Shown here one piece after another: positions 8,252 through 22,100 of a stretch of DNA of 64,000 nt (positions are counted from its first letter, which is position 1; each line of letters starts with the position of its first letter). The stretch is from Hondaea fermentalgiana. Lineage: Eukaryota; Sar; Bigyra; Thraustochytrida; Thraustochytriidae. The position numbers and the translations under genes are program-made. The notes under the pieces are model-generated. The model was not told the origin of the DNA, searched no databases, and saw only the letters and a list, made by a program, of their open reading frames with translations. The stretch spans positions 1 to 64,000 of the forward strand of contig NPFB01000137.1 in assembly GCA_014084085.1 (NCBI GenBank), given 5' to 3'.

Positions 8252-9643
8252 ATGGCGCCGACCCGGCGCGCGCGCACGCGCAGCTCGGCCTCGCTCAAGG
8301 CTGACGAGGTGGCCAAGTCTCCCGCGCATGGCAGCGGCACTCAGGATGCCGTGAGCAAGGAGGACCACTTTGAGTTTGGTGGTCCCATCGGCGCCCTGGG
8401 GATCATGTTTCTCCTTCCGTGTGTCATCCTCTTCCTCTTCATTGCAGCGTCCAAGGACTACAAGTTTGTTCTTACAAACTATAAAGGTCTCCTCGACCAG
8501 CTGCCCAAGAAGGTCGACCAAGTCTGGGAAGGCGAGGCTTTCATCGTCATCCTCATTTGGTTCTCTTTCCACGTCTTGCTCGAGCGCGTACTTTACTGCA
8601 ACGTGGTCGAAGGCACTGTGCTCCGCGATGGCACGCGTCTCAAATACCGCTTGAGTGGTCACCTCGCGTTCTGGGTCACCTATCTCGTCCTGGCGCACGG
8701 CAATCTTGGCGTCATTGAGAATGACCCGTCCAAGGTTAACCTTCACCCTTTCCCGCTCGAGTACATCTACGACCACTACCTTCAACTCGCCATGGGCGCG
8801 GTGACCTTTTCCATGGGCCTTTCCGTATACCTTTTCTCCAAGTCGTTTCGCAAGGGCGCCATGCTCGCCGAGGGCGGCGATACAAGCAGCCACCTGTACA
8901 ACTTTTTCATCGGTCGCGAGCTCAACCCGCGCATTGGAAGTTTTGATCTCAAGGAGTTCTGCGAGCTGCGCCCGGGACTCATTGGATGGGCCACCATTAA
9001 TGCAGGCTGCGCATTCAAGCAGTATCAGCTTAATGGCCATATTTCGACCGCCATGCTCCTCATCAACATTTTTCAGGGCATCTACGTCTGGGACTCGCTT
9101 TACCACGAGCGCGCTATTCTCAGCACCATGGACATTACCACCGATGGCTTTGGCTTTATGCTGGCCTTTGGCGATCTTGCTTGGGTCCCCTTTACGTATT
9201 CCTTGCAGGCTCGCTTTCTTGTCGAGAATGATCCGGGTCTCTCACCACTGCAGCTGGCGCTCATCACCTTGCTCTTTGCTGCAAGCTACTACGCATTCCG
9301 CTCATCCAACTCTGAAAAGGATGCCTTTCGTCGCGATCCAAATGGGTCTGACGTCCAACACCTCAAGACCATGCCCACTGCCCGTGGTCGCAAGCTTCTC
9401 ATCTCTGGATGGTGGGGGTTCGCCCGCAAGATCAACTACACTGCCGATCTTTGCATGGGTCTCTCCTGGTGCCTGCTCACAGGCTTCCACACGCCGGTCA
9501 CTTACTTTTACTTTATCTACTTTTTCATCCTCCTCGTGCACCGCGCCTTCCGTGATGATCACAGCTGCTCGCAAAAGTACGGTGCCGACTGGGAAAAGTA
9601 CAAGTCTCATGTCCCGTACCTCTTTATCCCTGGCGTAATTTAG
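8252..9643 (+). CDS. ERG24: Delta(14)-sterol reductase (ERG24/TM7SF2/LBR type)
   Basis: 463-aa polytopic membrane protein that reduces the C14 double bond left by CYP51 in sterol synthesis, using NADPH in the ER membrane. Family signatures are EFGGP near residue 40, the ligand-site block RELNPRIGSFDLKEFCELRP with following GLIGW, the NADPH-side block LLISGWWGFARKINYTADL, and the C-terminal DDHSCSQKYGADWEKY ending VPYLFIPGVI. Multiple hydrophobic segments fit the eight- to ten-helix fold. The NPRIG...CELRPGLIGW wording favours C14 reductase over 7-dehydrocholesterol reductase. The ATG at 8252 is the first in the frame and is followed by a basic Arg/Ser stretch. Single exon. Confidence 0.93.
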   Translation: MAPTRRARTRSSASLKADEVAKSPAHGSGTQDAVSKEDHFEFGGPIGALGIMFLLPCVILFLFIAASKDYKFVLTNYKGLLDQLPKKVDQVWEGEAFIVILIWFSFHVLLERVLYCNVVEGTVLRDGTRLKYRLSGHLAFWVTYLVLAHGNLGVIENDPSKVNLHPFPLEYIYDHYLQLAMGAVTFSMGLSVYLFSKSFRKGAMLAEGGDTSSHLYNFFIGRELNPRIGSFDLKEFCELRPGLIGWATINAGCAFKQYQLNGHISTAMLLINIFQGIYVWDSLYHERAILSTMDITTDGFGFMLAFGDLAWVPFTYSLQARFLVENDPGLSPLQLALITLLFAASYYAFRSSNSEKDAFRRDPNGSDVQHLKTMPTARGRKLLISGWWGFARKINYTADLCMGLSWCLLTGFHTPVTYFYFIYFFILLVHRAFRDDHSCSQKYGADWEKYKSHVPYLFIPGVI

Positions 9644-10146
9644 AGATACATTTCAAGAATCGCGCTCCATGTCCTCCTCCCCCCCCCCCCCCCCTCTTCG
9701 CCTTGACTTTTTGAGAAGTCTCGATCTTTCAGTCAGGTGGTTTTTGAAGAGCAACAACTAGTCTTGGATTTCCACTCTTCATGGAAAGCCCCTTGCGATA
9801 CTTTTCTCTCCGAGATTACAGAAACTTCTTTGCGGGACCTTCAACGCAAATACTTTTTTATCCCACAAACTCTGCAAGCCGTCAGCATTTTGCCTCAAAG
9901 CCAATTCTTTCCAGCGGGCGACTGCCTTGCGTGATCGCATTAAGCACCACTCGACCAGCAGCACCGAACTAAAAGGCCTTGACCCAATCGTAAGACTTTT
10001 GCGATTTGAAAGATCATTACAATTTGGGCATGCGTGTCCTCGAAGCAATGACAAAGATAACAATGTCTTGCAAGTTCTGCTGCTGCTGCTCAAGAGCATC
10101 GATTTTGATACAAATTATTGCTTGGTAAAAAATCTAAAAGGCCCAC
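9644..10146. other. Convergent intergenic region with poly-C tract
   Basis: 3' flanks of the sterol reductase and the dynein gene. A run of 16 C lies at 9679-9694. No gene was recognised. Confidence 0.5.
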
Positions 10147-13100
10147 TTAGTTTCCGTGGGCAAGCAAAAGAGCCGTGCCGCGCTTGACCCAGAACGAGGC
10201 ATCCACGGCGCCCGAATCTAGTTGCACGCCCACCACAAACGATGGACGCTCGCGAGTACCCGTACGGATCGGATACATGTACAGAGGACACGTGTATACT
10301 GCCTTGCTCGCTGGCTTGCGCTTGCCCTCCACTGGCTTGAAATGCACAATTGGCATGTTGGCAATAAGTTCCATTGGATTTGCGTCGTCCAGGCAGCAAT
10401 TGTCCAGATCCCAGCGCGCACCTTCGAGAAACATACCATACATGTAGGCTCCTTCCTTCGGGCCCTGAGCGATCCCCGAGGTGTCCGTCGACAGCACGGG
10501 AAATTCCCAGGAAAGTGAGTCGATTGACACGCCATTCTTGCGAGCCGTCGTCTGCAAAAGACCCGTGAGAAAACCCGTCGGGTATGTAAATCCAGCAAGC
10601 CAAAATACCTTGGGCAACTGGCCGCCGTCAAGCCATCCTTGCATAAACTCCACACGGTCCATCAGGTCACGGACCCACGACCCGAGAGGCTTGACGCTTG
10701 GATATGAGGTGCCCCATGCGTCCGGGACGCGTCCAGCCAACATCGCATTAAAAACATCCTCCAGCTCCGCCGTGATGAGAGTAATACCTTGGATACCTAG
10801 CTCCAGGCCCTTGAGAGATTCACCTAGCAAGCGCAATAGCACGTTGTACCGGTCAATCTCCTGCAAAAGCACACTCTTCAGTGGCGCCGGATCGCTACGC
10901 GAATTCATCGTCTGCTTGGCCTCGAAGGCATCGATAGGCTTGGGTACCTTCTTCATCAGGTCGCGCACCATTGCCAAGACCTTGTCGTCATCGCTTTCAC
11001 CTCCCGCAGAAATCACGCGTGGCTGCAACGACAATAGCGTACCGAGAATGTCCTTGGAGTCTGTCATCATACTCGCAATATCTGCATTCGGGTGCTGTCC
11101 AAAGGCCTCGGGAGGATCGTCGAGGGGAAAGGACGCAACGTGGCTCTTGTACGCGTCCAAGTCGCCGTCGTCTGGCATGTAGAACGTATCAAGCGCGCAC
11201 ATACGAAAGTTGTCCTCTGTGATCGCCTCGTCGTTAAAGTACTGAGACACATAGGTTCTGCACAGGCGACGGTCCCAGTCATCTGTGATACGACCACCGT
11301 AGTTCGCCTCACCAATCAGATACTGGATTGCGTCCCATGGCACTTGCTCGTACTCGTCCAAATACATTTGAATGAGAGCCGACGAAATGCCGAAATCAGC
11401 GTCGTTGAAAGCGTACGGCACATTGAAGCCAAGACTACGAAACTTGCGACGTTCGAGGAGCAGTGCGTGGAACCACGACAGACAGAAGTGAAGCTTGTGG
11501 AAGTTCACCGGTTGCTCGCATCGATCAAACTCCTCGTCTGTGCCGAGGTTGTACAAACGAATGAGGTTGGCGCGGATGCCACGCGGCGGCTCTGTTGTCT
11601 GCTTGATTCCTGCTTGCAGAATTGCAAGCGGAAACTGCGGCGTAGGCTTCGAACTCAGCCACAAACGATAGTCCTGGTGGTACGTCTTGGCCTCCGTGTA
11701 GTCCTCGATGATTTTCTCCAAATCAGGAAGCCACGAGGCCGCCAAGTGACAGTTGGCAAGAAAGACCCAGTTGCCCTCTGCGAGACCATCGTTAATCAGC
11801 TTGGTCGCGACCGGGGCTTGGCCCTGACCCAGAGAACAGTCGCCAACCTTTTTGCCCATTTGTTCTGCCAAGTCATAGACTTGCTTGGTTGGATCGACAC
11901 CAGGAGAAAGAACAAAGATGATGGGCATGGCCGGCACGCTCGACTCAAAGACTGCTCGGAGGTTGAATGGAGGCGGCTCAACGTACTTTGCGCCAATGTT
12001 ATGCGCGATAAAGTTCACCGAAGCATTCAGAGATCGATCGAGACGCAGTGAGCGCACAATGAGCATCCTCTGCAGTTCCGTCAACTTATTGTCCCATTCT
12101 CCGGGAAGAGATTCGCCCTCAGGAGATGGACTCAGGATCCACTTGGCCCACTCGCGTCGGCTCTGCTCAAACGAGCCCGCAAGGCCATTAAAGGCCGGCA
12201 GCTTGTCGAGTTCAGTCACATTGTCCCACGCGTTAGCATCCAAGAGGTCCTTTGCAGGGTTCGGGCGCTGGTCTGAGCGGTCCACAACGTTGCCACCGCG
12301 CAGCAAAAAGTCAAGCTCATCCTTGGGCAGCTTGTTCTCATGTTGCATGGTCTTGATACAGATTTGCAGCGACAAGAGAATCTTGTGACGCTCAAACAAA
12401 CCACGGCAGGCGTAGCAGTACACTGCGTACGTGTGAAAATCGTTGATTTCCTCGATACGCGCCTCCAAATTTGCATTTGCGCCGGCACCATCGTCTCCAC
12501 CATTGGCACCATCTGCCTCACCGCCATCGTCGCCGCCAAGATCAGCGTCATCGTCACCATCGCCGTCGTTATCGCCGCCGGGTGGCCCGGTACTCTTGCG
12601 CGAGCGAACAATGCTGCCGTTGAAGAGCTCATTGTACGCTGCCAGACTGAATTGGTACATTGGATCCACATTCGACAAATCATTGAGCACAAAGTACAGG
12701 ATCGCAGCCCGCGTCGCCACAGGACGGTATCCTTGACGCGTGGCATCAATTTGAATCTCGGTCTGCTCTGCCACTTGCAGCTGGTGGGTCACGGCCTCGG
12801 CAGTCTTCTTTGACACAGCCAGGGTATCCACAAGGTCCTCGTCGTCGAGCAGGGATCCTTGCGCCTCAGCCAGACTCTTGAGAATCGAGTTCTCCAGCTC
12901 CACAAGCGAGTTTTTGCCTTCAGCGACCTTGACCACAAGTTCTGCCTTTTGCTTCTCTAGCTTTGGCTCCTCTTGACGAACCACTTCACCCAAAAGCTGG
13001 TCCTCAAGACCCTGCATCTTCACGGCAAAGTTTACAAGTGTCACCTTGGTCGAGACCTCGGGCGTGTAGTGCGGGTTGCTCAGCTTCGTCGTCACAAAGA

Positions 13101-16100
13101 AGCGGAATTCATCGGCATAGTCGATTTCCTTGTCACCAAGCTTAATGATCTTGCGGTTGCCGACCTTGACGATGCTCTTGGTCAAAACAGGCTCAATGGT
13201 CGGGTCCAGCTCTTCTTCGACATCTTGCAGCAAGTACGCCTGTCCGAGCTGCAAAGAAGTTTCCAGCTTGCGCACAAAGTCGGGCTGCTTGAGCGTGCAC
13301 ACCACAACGTCCTTGTTGGCGTTCTTGATCCATTTGTTGGCCTGGCCCTGAGGGTCGATCATCAGCGGCCACCGCCGTCCGCGCGTCGTGATGACACCGT
13401 TCTCAACGGAGAAATTGTCACCCGGCAAACCTGCGAGGTTCCAGTTGCGCACATCTGTGGGCTTGGCAAGGAACCCAGCAAACTGAAAGCCTGGCGAATA
13501 CGGCACGCCGAGACGTTGCGTCGACGCAAGCCACTGGCTCACGAGGTTCTCGCGGTACACCGTATCGAATGGCCCTGCGTATGACAAGAACGCTGCCGCT
13601 ACCAGAGCATCGCCGGCAAGATCGTGCATCGACTTGTCAAAGGTGCCAATCGAGGCCTCCCAACGCACGCGCTCGCCCGACAAACCACTCACGAGCTTGT
13701 CTGCGCGATCAAGCTTGTTTTCGAGATTCTCAGCCTCCTCGCGAAGCGCATTCTTTTCGTTCACCGAAGTCGTGTACTTTTCGTTCAGCTCTTCGACCTT
13801 GGCAATAACAATGGCGAGTTCGTCCTGAGCCGCCTTGAGCTGCGACTGCGCAGACGCCAACTTGTCCATGGCAGCCTTGAGCTTGGCTCGCTTCGGAGCG
13901 ACTTCGCGAAAGACCACAGAGTACAGCTCAATGGCGAGAACCCACGTACACAGAGCAGCGGCAGCAGAAGACTTCGTGCGGACTTGGTCAGCGGTGAAAT
14001 CCGCTCGATTCGTATAAGCCTTGAGCTTGGTCAAGGTCTTGGTCTGCACATTGTCCTTGTCGAAAGCCTTGATTTGCGCCAAAAAGTTCGGCTCACTGAT
14101 TTTCTTCTTGGCGGTCGCCCAGTCTGGCTTGAGCGCAAAGAGAAGCATCACTGCATTCAACACCATTTCTACGGCAGGCGGCGGCGAAGCGTAGGCCTTG
14201 ACTTCGGAAATTGAGCTCTTATCCAGCTTGTCGACCTCGGCCATGGCTGCCTCAAGTGCAGGAAGGGCCTTACCGAGATCGCGCTCGGCATCCTCAGCAA
14301 TCACCTTGCACTCGGCCTCCTCGGTGGAAATCCGCGCTGCTTGAGCCTCGACCTGCTTTTTACGTTCGTCTGCACTGCGTCGCTCCCCGACAATCACCAC
14401 AAGGAGCTCTTCACATTCTTTCTGAGCCTCGGCGACAACGACCTTTTTGGCCTCCAGCTCGACGGACATTTCCTCTACCTGAGTCTTGCCCTCTTCGAGC
14501 TTCGTTAGACCACCGCTCAGCTTGGCGCGGTTCTCACCAATTTCGCGAAGCTTCTCCTCGACCAGCTCACGGTACGACTTGACGAGCTCAAGGTAGTTAG
14601 TCGGGGTCACATAGTTGTGACGCTTCAACTCTAGCAGCATCTTTTCGCTTGCCTTGGTCACGGACTCATGCGTAAACGCAAAGACGCGACCGATGCGTCG
14701 CTTCAGCACCACTTCCTCTTTCTCGCCGTGACCCAGCTTGGAGTCTGCCAGGAAGCGAGCTGCCACCTCGGTGAGCGCATCTGCCGGCCAAGGGTGAAAG
14801 TAGTCGATGGTCGTGCAGTTCACCAGCGCCGGATACATGCGGCAACGGTTGCGGAATCCGTCACCGACAGGACTCATGCAAAGAATAATGTGAAGGTTCG
14901 TCCGCGTGCGCTCGATAAAGAACTCCCAGAGCTTATCGGCCGTCTCGATAATTCCAGCCTTCTTGGCAGCAGGGCGCACCGCCTCAAACACTGCCATCTT
15001 TTCGTCCTTCGAGTACAGATTCGGAACCTCACCACTGCTCAGAATGTTATTGAGATCCTCCAAAAAGCTCTCTTCCTTGAGCTGCGTGTCGCTAAAGATG
15101 AATGCAGTGGGCTTGTCCTCGCCACCCGCGGTCATGTACAGCGACTTAAGATCCTCGTGGAACTCTGCAGACCGGTACTGCTTGGAAATCTCGATCTGGA
15201 AGACCTTTTGCTCGCACGTGTAAGCTGCGAGGCGACTGAGACTCTGCCTTCCGCTGCCACCCACACCAACAAGCATGCAGTTTCCGCGAGGCTGCTTGAT
15301 GACGCGTGAAACGCGGCACACATGTCCAATTGCATCCTTGAACAGCACGAGATCCATGGGAATAAAGCCAGGCTCCATGTTGTAATCTTCGAGCTTCTCT
15401 TCAAAGAACATCTTGAGCTTGACCCGGTCGGTGACTTCCTCGTATGGCGCCTTTGCATCTTCCGCAGTTCCCACCGGCTCGGACAAAAAGTCGCAAAACA
15501 AAGGGCCTGCGGGGGGTCTCGCCATAACAGCTTTGCCTCCCTCGCCGCCACCCTCTTGGCCTTCGCCCTCGCCACCATCGTCGCCGCCCTCGCCATCGTC
15601 GCCCTCCATACCATCACCATCACCTGCGCCATCGCCTTCCTCTTCTTCAGCGGGGACCAAGTCATGAAAGCTGCTCGAGAAGACGGCGCTGAGCTGCTCA
15701 TGGAGCAAGCCCTGGAACTGACGAATGTCCTCGTAATTGATGAAACGATCCGAGAAAACACGCATCGACTCGTGGATCCACATGCGCATGAACGACTCTT
15801 TGGTGTCGTTAGCAGCTCGATCCGCCAGGAGCAAGCCTTGGGTAATACGCGAAACGTCGCGCATGTTAAAGAGATAGTGACTCTTTGCAGGGGTGGGCAA
15901 AAAGGTCTTGCTCACTGCAAAGTAAAGCTGCACTGTTGCCTTGGCGAGCGTCTCACCCATTCCCTTGACCTCTTCGTCAAAGTCAGAGAGCTTGGGCACG
16001 AGAATCGATGCAAAGATACGCTCCATGTCACGAGACTTGGGAGGGGTAAAGTTAATGAGGTTGAAGCGACTCTGCAGACGACCACTGATCACGCTGCGGC

Positions 16101-19100
16101 CACCGCCCGGGGGACCCATCGCCACCATGAGCTGCATATCGAGAATGTAGCGCCAGGTCTGCTTGGCGCGCTCGTACCAGCCACCGTAGTCGATCCATTG
16201 CCGAATCAGCTCAAGCGGGGGCTGCGAGCCAAAGAGATCCTTGCGCGGCATGTTAAAGTCATCCACAAAGCAGATCAAGTTCTTGCCGCCCGGCGGGCCA
16301 AACTTGTCCTTGGAACGCTTTTCCATGCTGCCCTCGATAATCTCCTGCGTCGTGAGCGAGGAAGTGGCGCTACTAAAGTTGACAACCAGCTTGGCGAACT
16401 TGGAGCCCTCTCCGCTCGTAAACTGCTCCAACAGCTGACTTGCGAGGACGGTCTTGCCCGTGCCCGTGTCGCCGACAAGCATTGTTGCCTTTTGACCCAT
16501 GAGTAACGTCTCGGCCACAAAGGTGTTGCGAACCGTGTCGACAGTGGGAACAGTGATCTTGGCAAATTCCAGTCCACGCTGAGGCCGCCAGCCGTTTGGC
16601 ACCTTTTCGTCCCACAACTTCCACTCCTTGGCGCCGACGTCGACATAGTAGTCATAGACGAGCTCTGCAGGCGGAAAGGTTGAGTCCAAATCGCGCAGGC
16701 AGCCGTCAAAAGACTTGCGCCCAGCAGCATCGGCGGACCCACCGAGCGACCAAATCGCACAAAACACGAACCACTTCTCGGACAACATCAAATAGTCGTC
16801 CGGTCGCGTGAACGGGCACACACCGTTCTCGGGCGTGGCCAAACAGTCGTACAAGTTGCACAAGGAGATGACTGCGTTAAAATCAGTCACAGGAATCAAC
16901 TCCGAGACCTTGCGCATCTTGAACTTGAGCAGTGCCGTACAGTACTTTGTGAAAAGACCTGCAAGGAACTTGTTTCGCGCGGCACGGCCGAGCTTGCCAT
17001 TCTCGTCGTTATCGCTGCGAGCTGCGGCCGAGCCACCAGCCTCCTCTTCGGCCGCAAGCCGCCGCTCAACCCAGGAGGTCGTGAATGGACCCCAGCCGAG
17101 ATCGTCGACGTCAAAGTAAATCATACCAGCGCGAGACACTGTCGCAGGAGAGGCCACCGAAAGATCGCGAACCTCAAACAGAAGCGACATCGAGCTCGAC
17201 ATACCGATACGATCACCATTGATAAGCGTGAGGGTCTTGTTATCATCCATGACAGTGTTCATGGATTCAATCCACAAGGTATCGACAGGGCCATCCAAGA
17301 TGATCCACTTTTCATCGGGTCTCTCGTCCTGCGCGCAGGCACGGAACACGTTGGAAAGGATACCGTCGCTCCATTCAAAGGTGGCAAGGTCAAAGGCACC
17401 ATAGAGCTCGTTCATGGACACAGACTTGGGGTTCAGGACGTACTCGCGCACTGGCTGGAACTCTTCCGGGGCCCGCGAGGACATTGCAGTAGTTGCGTCC
17501 GAAAGACACTTCCAGCCAACGGACTTGCCACTGAGGGTCTTACCCACAACCATGTTGCAATGACGCGTAAGCTTGGACTCATACAGCTGGACAGACTTGG
17601 CCACAATACCTTCGTGAACCTGGAGGCCGCGGTTTGCCAAACTCTCGCGCATCATGACGATAAGGTCACCCTGTTCACTCGGAGGTGTCTCCATGCCTGG
17701 GAAGAGATCGTTGATAAGCAGCAAGAAGAGCTCCATATCCTCGCGAATAAACTTGGGCACGTTCATGTCTCGCAACGCACGCAAAAGAATGAGCTCCTCG
17801 GACACCGAGGCATCCGCGCGTTTCAGACCACCTGCACACATGAGCACACCACGCAGCGAACGCAGACCAAAATCGTAGTGATCCTGCTTGGACAGCTGCT
17901 GAATCATGAGCGCGTAGAGTGTCGTCGTCTTCTTCGCAAGCGGTTTTGCATCGCGGAAGCCTTCGGCAGCCAACATAACCTCGGCAATGAGCGCTAAATC
18001 GGGCACCATCATCGAAACGGGACGAAAGAGTGCTGCCAAGTTATCGGGAAGCTCCGTACGACCGGCATAACCAGGGTTCATCGTGATAAAGATACCACAG
18101 CTCCAGCGGCAACGCACCTCGATGCCCATAAAGTTGAAGCGGCGTTTGCGCGCTGCAATGGCATTCATGATCGACATCACCTGCTGCGCAATCACGGAAA
18201 GCACCTCGATCTGGATACGGTTGAACTCATCGAAGCAACCCCAGCCACCCGTTTGCACGAGACCAGAAAACATGCGGCCCACACTCTTGTAATCCATCGA
18301 ATCGGAGCAGTTAAAGACAACCACGTACTTTGCCAAGTTCTTGCCCAAATCCTTGACCGTCTCTGTTTTACCTGTTCCGGCGGGACCAGCGGGCGCGCCT
18401 CCGCGATTCAGGGCAAGGGCAGTCACAAGGGTCAGCACGCAACGATCGGTGAGGGGCGTCACGACCAGACGACCGTTGTTGCCCTGGTACTCGTAGCCAA
18501 ATTCCATGCTCTGGTTCGTCTGGCGCACGAGGAGACCTCCAAACTCGCCTTCGTCCTTGTTCCAGTAAAATCGCAGCTGCGAAAGCCAGTCAAAGTCGTG
18601 AATCGACTGACAGTTCGCCTTGATCATGCGATCTTGCACATCACGGTTGTGGATTTCCATGGTGATGAGCGCCACCAGCTTGCTTCGCTCAATCTTGGTC
18701 AGCTGACCACGCACCATATCCGCAAGGCGGTTCAAGTAGCTAACTTGCTTCTTCTTGGCCTGTTTAAGCGCCGATTTGTTGTTGCCCTTCATCATGTTCT
18801 CCAGAGCGCGCGTGCATTCGGCCGTCCACGCAATGGCGCCCACAGTAATGAGAAGCTGACCAGGCCACTCCTTGATCCACTTTTCCTTCTTTCCGCGATG
18901 CGCTTGCAGAGTGAGGCCACACTGTTTCGCCACGGTATCAAACATACGCGCTTCGACGTCATTCAGCCACATTTCCACAGGTCCATCGACCACCACAGGA
19001 CGGGCCAAAGGCACCTTTTCACCATCGTTGGAAATCATGGCGTGAGCCTCGTACGTTTTGTTGCCCTGTTTGCCGGGAGCCACAAGTGTGAGGACTTTGA

Positions 19101-22100
19101 TGCCCACAAAACACTTTTTGATGTGCTTTTGCACCTGTGTTGGATCCTTTTGCTGACCGAGAATCTCCAGCAAGTCATCGTTCGACAAAAAGTAAAAGCG
19201 GGGAAAGCTTTGTCTCTTCGTCTCCAAGTACTGGTCAAGACTCTTCTGGATCTTCTCCAACTTGGCGTCCATTCCCGTGAGCATGTCGAGGATGCCCTCG
19301 CGCGTACAAGCCTGCACGGCATTCGGGCGATCCACAATTTCCTGCGTCACCGTACGGTAGTCCTCGTTCACCTGAGCAAAAAGTTTCGACTCCGTCGGGA
19401 GCTGGCGCTGAATGTCCTCCGAGGCCATGAAAATGGACTCCAAGTACATCCATTGACGCTGCACCTGCAGCAAGAGGTCGACGACCTCGGAAACAGACGA
19501 AAGGTTGTGCTCCCAGCGCTCGATCTTGTCCTTGAAAGACACAAAGAACTTGCTCGCTTTCATTGTCGAAAGGGCGACCTGGTTGTCTTCGAGCTGTGTG
19601 AACATTTCTTCCGTGGACTTTACCTTCCAGTACACCTCCTTGTAATCGCCCATTTCGATATCAATCGTACTCCACGTCTCCTCAATGTCCTTGAGCGACT
19701 GCTCGATGGCCAGCTCCTTGTTTGCATTGGCGCTCATCTCCGAGATGAACTCGCCATGCATGTGCAGACCAAGGGAAAACACTGCCGAGAGGGTGAAAGT
19801 GTCGGCAAAGGGGTCGAATTCCTTTTGAATCTCAACCTTGAGCTGGTTCCAATGCCGTACACGAATGGCCGGGTTCTTGAGATCCTGGATAAGAGGAAGA
19901 GTCTGTCGAAATTGATCAATGAGCTCCTTGAGCGCTTGGTAAGATCCAAACTTTTTCGCGCCTCCAGCAGAACCCTGGAAACCCTTCTCGCGAGCGAGCT
20001 TGCCGATCGACTTGGTGTACTGCGCGGCAGACATCTCCATATCGCCGAGAACAAGATTGTCGAACTTGTTGTCCTTCCACTCCTTCCACTGTTCCGTCCA
20101 GTCGTGCTTGAGCTTCCAGATCTGATCCAAGACAGAGAGCTCCGTCTCGGTCCATCCAAGCTCCTGCGACTCGGGCAAGTCAATCTGAAAAATGCCGAGA
20201 CCCGGTTTGAGACGCTCCTCGTTATCGCGAACAGCCAGGCACTTGTTTCGGCACTCTTCGAGAAGGGCAAACGCGCTCTCCGTGTCGTAGTCGCTGCCAT
20301 AGGGCAATCGCGACGTTGCTTCTTCGCGGAAAGCCTCGACACGTGCGGTAAAGCTTGTAAGAGCAGACTCGAGGTCTTTCTTCATGTTCTGCTTTTCGCG
20401 CTGGAGCGTGTGCTCCGACTGTTCGAGCACAGACGTAAAGCTTGACCAGACCTCGGGCAAGGATGAAAGCTTGTGCGTCTCCGTGTCCGATACTTGAACG
20501 TCAAACTTGGCGAGCGTCTGGTACTTGGCTTCGAGGGGCTCGAACCGAGCTTCGATGGCGGCGCGCTCCTCCATGAGATCATCCTTGAGGTGAATCTTAT
20601 CACTGAGCTCATCGAGATTGAGCGGTTTGGCGAGCAGCGTTGCAGAGTGTTTGGCAAACATGGCGTGAAGCTCCTCGAGCTCTGCGCGCGCGTTCTGATT
20701 CAGCAGACCCGTCAACTTGTTCTGCCATTGCATGCAATGGTCTACCAAGGAGGACTTGAGCAGATTGCAGTCAATCTTGACAAAATTGATCGCACTCGTC
20801 ATATCCTCAGCTTGAATGTCACTCTGTTGCTCGCGGTAACGAGTAATGTCAATGTCATACTGAGAGAGAGGACGGTTGGCTTTGGCATAGCGCCGGATAA
20901 AGGCATCCTTGTCAAGATCCCAGAGCGGCCTGTACTTATCCCAGTAGGTGAGGTACTTTTGAAGCTCTGTAGCGCATGAGCTCATGCCATTCATAACTTG
21001 CACCATGATCTTTAGAATATCCTCATCGTTGGATATGCTGTCATAGTACCTGCGACGTTGCTTTGCGCGCTCAGCTTCGAGGTCCGACTGCTTTTCAGGG
21101 TCGATGGAGACGTCTTTGAGTCGAGGAACGACCTTGACCGCACTGATGAGATCCTTGCAGACAATGTTGATCTTTTGCGTCAGCTCCATCATGGTTGGGA
21201 AGAACCCAACATTGTTGCTGTCGAGCACCACGTTCACCTTGAAGAGTTGTTGCGGCTCAGTCTTGTTGTCACCATTAATGGCTCGAGCAAGATCTTGCAG
21301 AGAGCGCTTAACGGCCTGGCGCAGAGCATCGCCCAGCATCTTGTCTGTCTTCGACACAAAGCGCTGCCACTCACGCTGGACCTCTGCGGGATGGCCCTCA
21401 AAATTCCGTCGCAACTCCTCGAGGGTTGCCATAATGGATGCGTGCGCCGCCTCGAATCGCCGGCACACCTTGTCGCGATGATCATTTTGGCGCGCAGCAA
21501 AGGTGGCGCCCTCGTACACGGTATTTCGCTGGATGTCAATGAGCAGGCTCGTCCCAACAGCTTTGCATTGACGAATGAGCGCAGCCTTTCGTGTCTTAAA
21601 ATCACGCACGATCTTATGTGTCTCGGCGCATGTCTTGCACGAATCGCGGACATACCATTCAATGGTACCCTTTGACGCCCAGGTGAGTTTGGTGAGACCC
21701 GGTGCAATGCGACGATCAAGTCGACGAATGTGTTCCTGGAAAAGACGTCTTTCTTCCGAGTTCAAGTCGCCAATCACCGCATTGTAGTCGCGCACCACAA
21801 GCATGACATACTCTCGCGAAACGCGGAGATCATCCTTGCGATTGGAAATGTCGTGCGCAACGTAGGGAATCTGCACGGTTCCATTGAACTTTTCCCAGTA
21901 TCGTACCTCCTCAAAGAGACGCAGGAGGAACTTGTCAAAATTACTCACGAGAAGGCCTGCGCCGTCTTTGCCATGGCTGCCATGGCCACCTGTGGCGTGA
22001 CTGCCAGCACCAGCGTCCTCGCCGCTTGCTGCTCCAGGGCGCGTGCTTTCGCCCCCCGCAGCTCCCGGGACGTCTTTACCAGAGGCTTCGGCGGCATGCT

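Noticed and set aside
18253..20445. 730-codon frame antisense to dynein
   Set aside because: Lies entirely within the dynein motor coding sequence and has no recognisable domains.
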